Shown piece by piece: positions 60,219 to 64,000 of a stretch of DNA of 64,000 bases. How positions within the stretch are numbered: the first letter of the stretch is position 1; each line of letters opens with the position of its first letter. Below the pieces are notes generated by a model. It did no database searches. It had not been told where the DNA came from and saw nothing but the letters and a program-made list of their open reading frames with translations. A program made the position numbers and the translations under genes. Source of the DNA: Aliidiomarina haloalkalitolerans (GTDB taxonomy: Bacteria; Pseudomonadota; Gammaproteobacteria; Enterobacterales; Alteromonadaceae); the NCBI RefSeq assembly GCF_003987315.1, contig NZ_PIPI01000010.1, forward strand, positions 28,500 through 92,499, in the 5' to 3' direction.

Positions 60219-61433
60219 TTAGTGTGCAACCCACTCGACGCTGTTTAAGTCGACACCGTCTTTGAACATTTCCCACAACGGTGACATTTCGCGTAAACGG
60301 CCAATTGAGTTGTTAATTAATTCAATCGCGTAGTCGATTTCTTCTTCTGTCGTAAAACGGCCAATGCTGAAACGAATTGAGCTATGTGCCAGTTCGTCAT
60401 TGCGGCCAAGGGCACGCAATACATAAGACGGTTCTAAACTTGCAGAAGTACACGCTGAACCTGAAGAAACGGCTAAGTCTTTCAGCGCCATAATCAGCGA
60501 CTCACCTTCAACAAAGTTAAAGCTAATGTTGAAAATACCCGGCACACCATTTTCTGGATCGCCGTTAATATAGGTTTCTTCAATGTCTTTCACGCCGTTC
60601 CACAAACGGTCACGCAAGTGACGGATACGCTCGGCTTCGGCTGTTAATTCAAGTTTCGCTATACGCGCTGCCTCACCCATACCGACGATTTGGTGCGTTG
60701 CTAGGGTACCTGAACGCATACCGCGCTCGTGACCACCGCCGTGCATTTGTGCAACTAAGCGAGTCCGTGGCTTACGGCGCACATACAGCGCACCAATACC
60801 TTTCGGGCCGTACATTTTATGACCAGAAAGCGACATTAAGTCGATATCAAGGTCTTGCACGTCCACGAGGATTTTGCCTGCACTTTGAGCAGCATCAACG
60901 TGGAAAATAATTTTGTTTTCACGACACAGTTTCGCAATCGCTTTAATGTCTTGAATCACACCGATTTCGTTATTGACGTGCATCACACTAATCACAGTGG
61001 TGTCTTCACGAATGGCGTCTTTTAACTTGTTCAAGTCCAATAAACCGTTTTCTTGGACGTCCAGGTAGGTCACTTCCCAACCACGACGCTCCAGTTCACG
61101 ACAGGTATCTAAGGTCGCTTTGTGCTCGGTTTTCACGGTAATCACGTGCTTGCCTTTGCGCTGATAAAACTCAGCCGCACCTTTAATCGCAAGGTTGCTT
61201 GACTCGGTCGCACCAGAAGTAAATACGATTTCCCGTGAGTCGGCGTTGATCAGGTCAGCAATATGCTGACGAGCTTCGTCAACTGCTTCTTCTGCTTGCC
61301 AGCCGAAACGATGCGAACGCGACGCTGGATTGCCGAAAATGCCGTCCATTGTCAGGTATTGCATCATTTTTTCTGCTACTCGCGGATCCACAGGTGTGGT
61401 TGCCGCATAGTCCAGATAAATTGGTAATTTCAT
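60219..61433 (-). CDS. iscS: Cysteine desulfurase IscS
   Basis: 404-aa PLP enzyme that supplies sulphur. PLP Lys in [11 protein letters not shown], catalytic Cys328 in [10 protein letters not shown], and the C-terminal IscU-binding end [21 protein letters not shown]. The ATG at 61433 is the start, with AGAGGAG before it; a TTG one codon earlier is unlikely. Confidence 0.98.
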   Translation of the reverse strand: MKLPIYLDYAATTPVDPRVAEKMMQYLTMDGIFGNPASRSHRFGWQAEEAVDEARQHIADLINADSREIVFTSGATESSNLAIKGAAEFYQRKGKHVITVKTEHKATLDTCRELERRGWEVTYLDVQENGLLDLNKLKDAIREDTTVISVMHVNNEIGVIQDIKAIAKLCRENKIIFHVDAAQSAGKILVDVQDLDIDLMSLSGHKMYGPKGIGALYVRRKPRTRLVAQMHGGGHERGMRSGTLATHQIVGMGEAARIAKLELTAEAERIRHLRDRLWNGVKDIEETYINGDPENGVPGIFNISFNFVEGESLIMALKDLAVSSGSACTSASLEPSYVLRALGRNDELAHSSIRFSIGRFTTEEEIDYAIELINNSIGRLREMSPLWEMFKDGVDLNSVEWVAH

Positions 61434-61527
61434 CAAGCTACTCCTCTTTCAGCTGTTCGGGCTCTGGGGGCGACCGACGCTGGATACCAGATAGGAATCT
61501 CGCGGTTTACCGACCAAAACAGTCAGC

Positions 61528-61998
61528 CTAAAACTGCAAGTTTAATTCAATTTTTTCGCCACGCCGTGCTTGCTGGCCTTTCGCAACCCGCTGCACGTCA
61601 TGATCATCAACCAGTTCACCTAAGGTAATCGACGATAAAAAATCGTCAATGCGGTCACTCAGCCCAGACCATAAAGAATGGGTTAAACAACGAGTACCAC
61701 CGTGGCAGTCTGACTTACCTTGGCAACGTGTTGCGTCAATGCTTTCATCCACTGCATGAATCACAGCGGCAATTGAAATTTCTGTGGCCGCTAGGCCGAG
61801 TTGATAACCACCACCCGGTCCACGCACGCTGGTGACGAGTCCACTGCGGCGTAGTCGAGCAAACAATTGCTCGAGATACGACAGTGAAATTCCCTGACGC
61901 TCAGAAATATCAGCCAGCGGTACCGGTCCTTGGTCGCGGTGCAAAGCAACGTCGAGCATTGCTGTGACTGCGTAGCGTCCTTTGGATGTTAATCGCAT
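61528..61998 (-). CDS. iscR: Fe-S-sensing transcription regulator IscR
   Basis: 156-aa Rrf2-family regulator. Winged helix ([38 protein letters not shown]) and the [2Fe-2S] Cys set in [17 protein letters not shown]. The holo form should repress its own operon through the two sites just upstream. The C-terminal tail is a little shorter than in E. coli IscR (162 aa). Confidence 0.98.
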   Translation of the reverse strand: MRLTSKGRYAVTAMLDVALHRDQGPVPLADISERQGISLSYLEQLFARLRRSGLVTSVRGPGGGYQLGLAATEISIAAVIHAVDESIDATRCQGKSDCHGGTRCLTHSLWSGLSDRIDDFLSSITLGELVDDHDVQRVAKGQQARRGEKIELNLQF

Positions 61999-62029
61999 AG
62001 TGGTTTACCTCTGCCTAAATCTGCTCAAG

Positions 62030-62058
62030 ATCGTACCATTCCCGACTATTTTAATCAA
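62030..62058 (-). promoter_or_regulatory. iscR promoter
   Basis: On the minus strand, TTGATT (-35, 62053-62058) and TACGAT (-10, 62030-62035) are separated by 17 bp. The -35 lies inside an IscR-type site. Confidence 0.7.
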
Positions 62059-62062
62059 GTAT
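62038..62062 (-). promoter_or_regulatory. IscR type 1-like operator, proximal
   Basis: A 25-nt site fits the type 1 IscR pattern (ATASYYGACT, then RWWWY, then AGTCRRSTAT) at nearly all positions. It covers the -35 of the iscR promoter, so binding should repress. Confidence 0.75.
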
Positions 62063-62087
62063 TTACCTGACTAAATTAGTAGGGATT
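62063..62087 (-). promoter_or_regulatory. IscR type 1-like operator, distal
   Basis: A second 25-nt site directly adjacent to the first, with TACTAATTTAGTCAGGTA fitting the same pattern. Paired adjacent sites match IscR autoregulation in E. coli. Confidence 0.72.
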
Positions 62088-62108
62088 ACATCTCTTATTG
62101 GCAGCGGT

Positions 62109-62867
62109 CTAACCCTTGTTTTTACTGTTGTCCTCGGTGGGTATAAACTTCTCCACCGACGCCAAAATTCCGCGCAGAATGTTTAACTCATTCGCTTCTG
62201 GGCGAGTGCGGGTAAACATACGCCGTAGTTTAGTCATGACTAAGCCCGGGTGCTGGCGAACAATAAACCCAGACTTGGTTAATACTTGCTCGAGGTGGAC
62301 GTAGAAGCTTTCTAGGTCCTGGTGCAGCGGATACTCAGCTTCTGCTGTTGGCGGCTCTTGCTGTGCCGCCAACCATGCCATACGCACTTCGTAGCAGACA
62401 GTTTGCACGGCCATGGCAAGATTCAATGAGCTATAGTCCGGGTTTGCCGGAATATGAATATGGACGTTGCTCTGCTGTAGCTCTTCGTTGGTTAAGCCGT
62501 TCGCTTCACGACCAAACACAATCGCGATTTGGGCGGGGTTTTCTGTATTCGCAAAGCCTTCACGGACGATCTTTTCACCAGCTTGACGTGGGTCGAGTTG
62601 CGGCCAGTCCAGTGTACGGTTGCGTGCGCTCGTGGCTAACACCAATGAACAGCCCGTTAATGCTTCGGCTAAAGAACCGACCGTTTGCGTATTGGCAAGG
62701 ATGTCCGTGGCGCCTGCTGCCAATGCTTGAGCTGCACCTTGTGGCGGTTCTTTCGGTTCAACCAACACAAGTCGACTTAAACCCATGGTTTTCATTGCCC
62801 GTGCTGCCGAGCCAATATTGCGCTGGTCTGTCGTGCCAACTAAGACAATGCGGATGTTCTCCAACAT
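62109..62867 (-). CDS. trmJ: tRNA 2'-O-methyltransferase TrmJ (Cm32/Um32)
   Basis: SPOUT-fold enzyme that methylates position 32 of several tRNAs. From the ATG at 62867 the protein has 252 aa and starts [29 protein letters not shown]. The SAM-knot segments [17 protein letters not shown] and [17 protein letters not shown] follow. AGAGGAA lies before this ATG; an in-frame start at 62930 is not supported. Upstream of iscR in the same direction, as often seen. Divergent from suhB. Confidence 0.95.
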   Translation of the reverse strand: MLENIRIVLVGTTDQRNIGSAARAMKTMGLSRLVLVEPKEPPQGAAQALAAGATDILANTQTVGSLAEALTGCSLVLATSARNRTLDWPQLDPRQAGEKIVREGFANTENPAQIAIVFGREANGLTNEELQQSNVHIHIPANPDYSSLNLAMAVQTVCYEVRMAWLAAQQEPPTAEAEYPLHQDLESFYVHLEQVLTKSGFIVRQHPGLVMTKLRRMFTRTRPEANELNILRGILASVEKFIPTEDNSKNKG

Positions 62868-63016
62868 GGGTGATTCCTCTACCGGTAAAAAAAGCCGGCG
62901 AATTTTAGCACAAGCCCTGCCCGCATGCATTAACCTTGATCATTGCAATTAGCAGGTAACCTGCCTATAATGCCGGCGATTTTTTAATCCGTTCTTTGCC
63001 AATACAGGAAATTCCC

Positions 63017-63817
63017 ATGCATGCAATGTTAAATATTGCGGTGCGTGCTGCGCGTGCAGCCGGCCGTATGGCGGTCAAAAGCTTTAGCGAACCTCAACAC
63101 CTTGATGTTCAAAGCAAAGGCTTACATGACTACGTCACTAACGTTGATAAAGCTTGCGAGCAAGTGATTATCAGCACCATTCTTAAGTCCTATCCGGATC
63201 ATCAGATTCTTGCCGAAGAGTCTGGCGAAAGTGGTGCGCAAGGGGATTACCAGTGGATTATCGATCCTATCGATGGCACCACCAATTTTATGCGTGGCAT
63301 TCCTCATTTTTGTATTTCTATCGCACTTGCCCATAAAGGCACAGTGCAGCATGCGGTTGTCTACGATCCAGTGCGTGAAGAAATGTTCACCGCAAGCCGT
63401 GGGGCTGGCGCTCAACTAAATGGCTATAGAATCCGCGTTGGCGGTGGCAAAGACTTGGACGGAGCTTTATTGGCAACTGGTTTTCCATTCCGCATGAAGC
63501 ATTTACTGCCTGACTATCAGAAAGTATTTAACAAATTTTTTGAGCAAGCCGCTGACGTGCGTCGTTCTGGTGCTGCTGCACTGGACCTCGCTTACGTCGC
63601 TGCTGGACGTTACGACGGATTTTGGGAAGCGGGCTTGAAGATTTGGGACACCGCTGCCGGTGAACTTTTAGTTCGCGAAGCTGGTGGTGTAGTAACGGAT
63701 TTTGCCGGTGGTATGAACTATTCAAAATCAGGCAACATTGTTGCTGGTGCGCCGAAAGTTCTGCAAGCGATGGTTTCGCAAATGCGTCCACTGTTGCCGG
63801 AAGCACTGAAAAAATAA
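63017..63817 (+). CDS. suhB: Inositol monophosphatase / antitermination factor SuhB
   Basis: 267-aa enzyme of the IMPase family; in E. coli SuhB also acts in rRNA transcription antitermination. Metal motifs ILAEESGESG, DPIDGTTNFMRGIPHF and WDTAAGELLVREAGG are present. The ATG at 63017 (HAMLNIAVRAARAAGR) has AGGAAA before it; the upstream TTG at 62996 is not needed. A strong terminator follows. Confidence 0.96.
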   Translation: MHAMLNIAVRAARAAGRMAVKSFSEPQHLDVQSKGLHDYVTNVDKACEQVIISTILKSYPDHQILAEESGESGAQGDYQWIIDPIDGTTNFMRGIPHFCISIALAHKGTVQHAVVYDPVREEMFTASRGAGAQLNGYRIRVGGGKDLDGALLATGFPFRMKHLLPDYQKVFNKFFEQAADVRRSGAAALDLAYVAAGRYDGFWEAGLKIWDTAAGELLVREAGGVVTDFAGGMNYSKSGNIVAGAPKVLQAMVSQMRPLLPEALKK

Positions 63818-63874
63818 GTAACTGTTTAACCTGTAACACAGTAAGCACGATCAAAAAGGGCCTCGCAAGAGGCT

Positions 63875-63907
63875 AATGCCAGTCAGTTAAGCTGACTGGC
63901 ATTTTTT
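63875..63907 (+). terminator. Rho-independent terminator after suhB
   Basis: A 12-bp stem AATGCCAGTCAG/CTGACTGGCATT with a 5-nt loop, followed by a T-rich tract. It lies 58 bp past the suhB stop. Confidence 0.93.
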
Positions 63908-64000
63908 CTTTTAAGGGGGTATTTCCTTGTTTTCGGCTTCACCCACCTCGGGTAACATCTATCCTCACGGCGTTCTGGTAGTTTAAAGTACCCCATCTGC

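Overview
The window looks like chromosome of a marine gammaproteobacterium of the Alteromonadales. The family Idiomarinaceae (Idiomarina, Pseudidiomarina, Aliidiomarina) is my best guess. It rests on gene order, protein style and the heavy use of GTG/TTG starts, not on a marker gene. No rRNA, tRNA, prophage, IS element or CRISPR array was recognised. Coding density is high, and most genes are housekeeping.

Region 1 (1-13.6 kb) is a carbon and signalling block. It holds a CrbS-like transporter/hybrid kinase with a LuxR-type regulator (CrbR/ErdR type). A hybrid kinase/FIST haemoprotein pair of the NahK/NosP nitric-oxide type follows, then an ExaC-type aldehyde dehydrogenase, SelO, a second LuxR-type regulator and acetyl-CoA synthetase. 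Together these suggest acetate/aldehyde assimilation tied to two-component and NO signalling.

Region 2 (13.8-33.6 kb) has a DcaP-like porin, an Smr-domain protein, a secreted alkaline phosphatase, a TesB-like thioesterase, purL, mltF, a 63-aa small ORF, tadA, an NhaC-type antiporter, guaA/guaB, xseA, a secreted Sel1/TPR protein and mscS. Region 3 (33.6-45.0 kb) is a complete, tightly overlapped type II secretion operon gspC-N. Region 4 (45.1-56.2 kb) is hslR-hslO, then bamB-der, hisS-yfgM, rodZ-ispG, rlmN, ndk and msrA. There is no pilF/pilW gene between rlmN and rodZ. Region 5 (56.6-63.8 kb) is iscRSUA-hscBA-fdx with two adjacent IscR-type sites, then trmJ and suhB.

The most unusual content is not protein-coding. 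The three gene-free stretches longer than 300 bp (17.05-17.5, 32.2-32.7 and 56.2-56.6 kb), plus the purL/thioesterase gap (18.3-18.45 kb), all hold members of one architecture. Each has a 54-72 nt core carrying two small hairpins with ATGGAT/AGGGAT hexaloops. The core sits in long (130 to more than 280 bp) imperfect self-complementary arms whose sequence differs between copies but still pairs within each copy. The paired GGA hairpin loops resemble CsrA/RsmA binding sites, and one matches the CsrA SELEX consensus exactly. In two loci the arms are tandemly repeated (about 55-bp and 108-bp units). Other non-coding oddities are a terminator hairpin that contains the ribosome-binding site of the Smr gene, and a 20-bp-period repeat array that begins inside the guaB stop codon and fills the guaB-guaA spacer.
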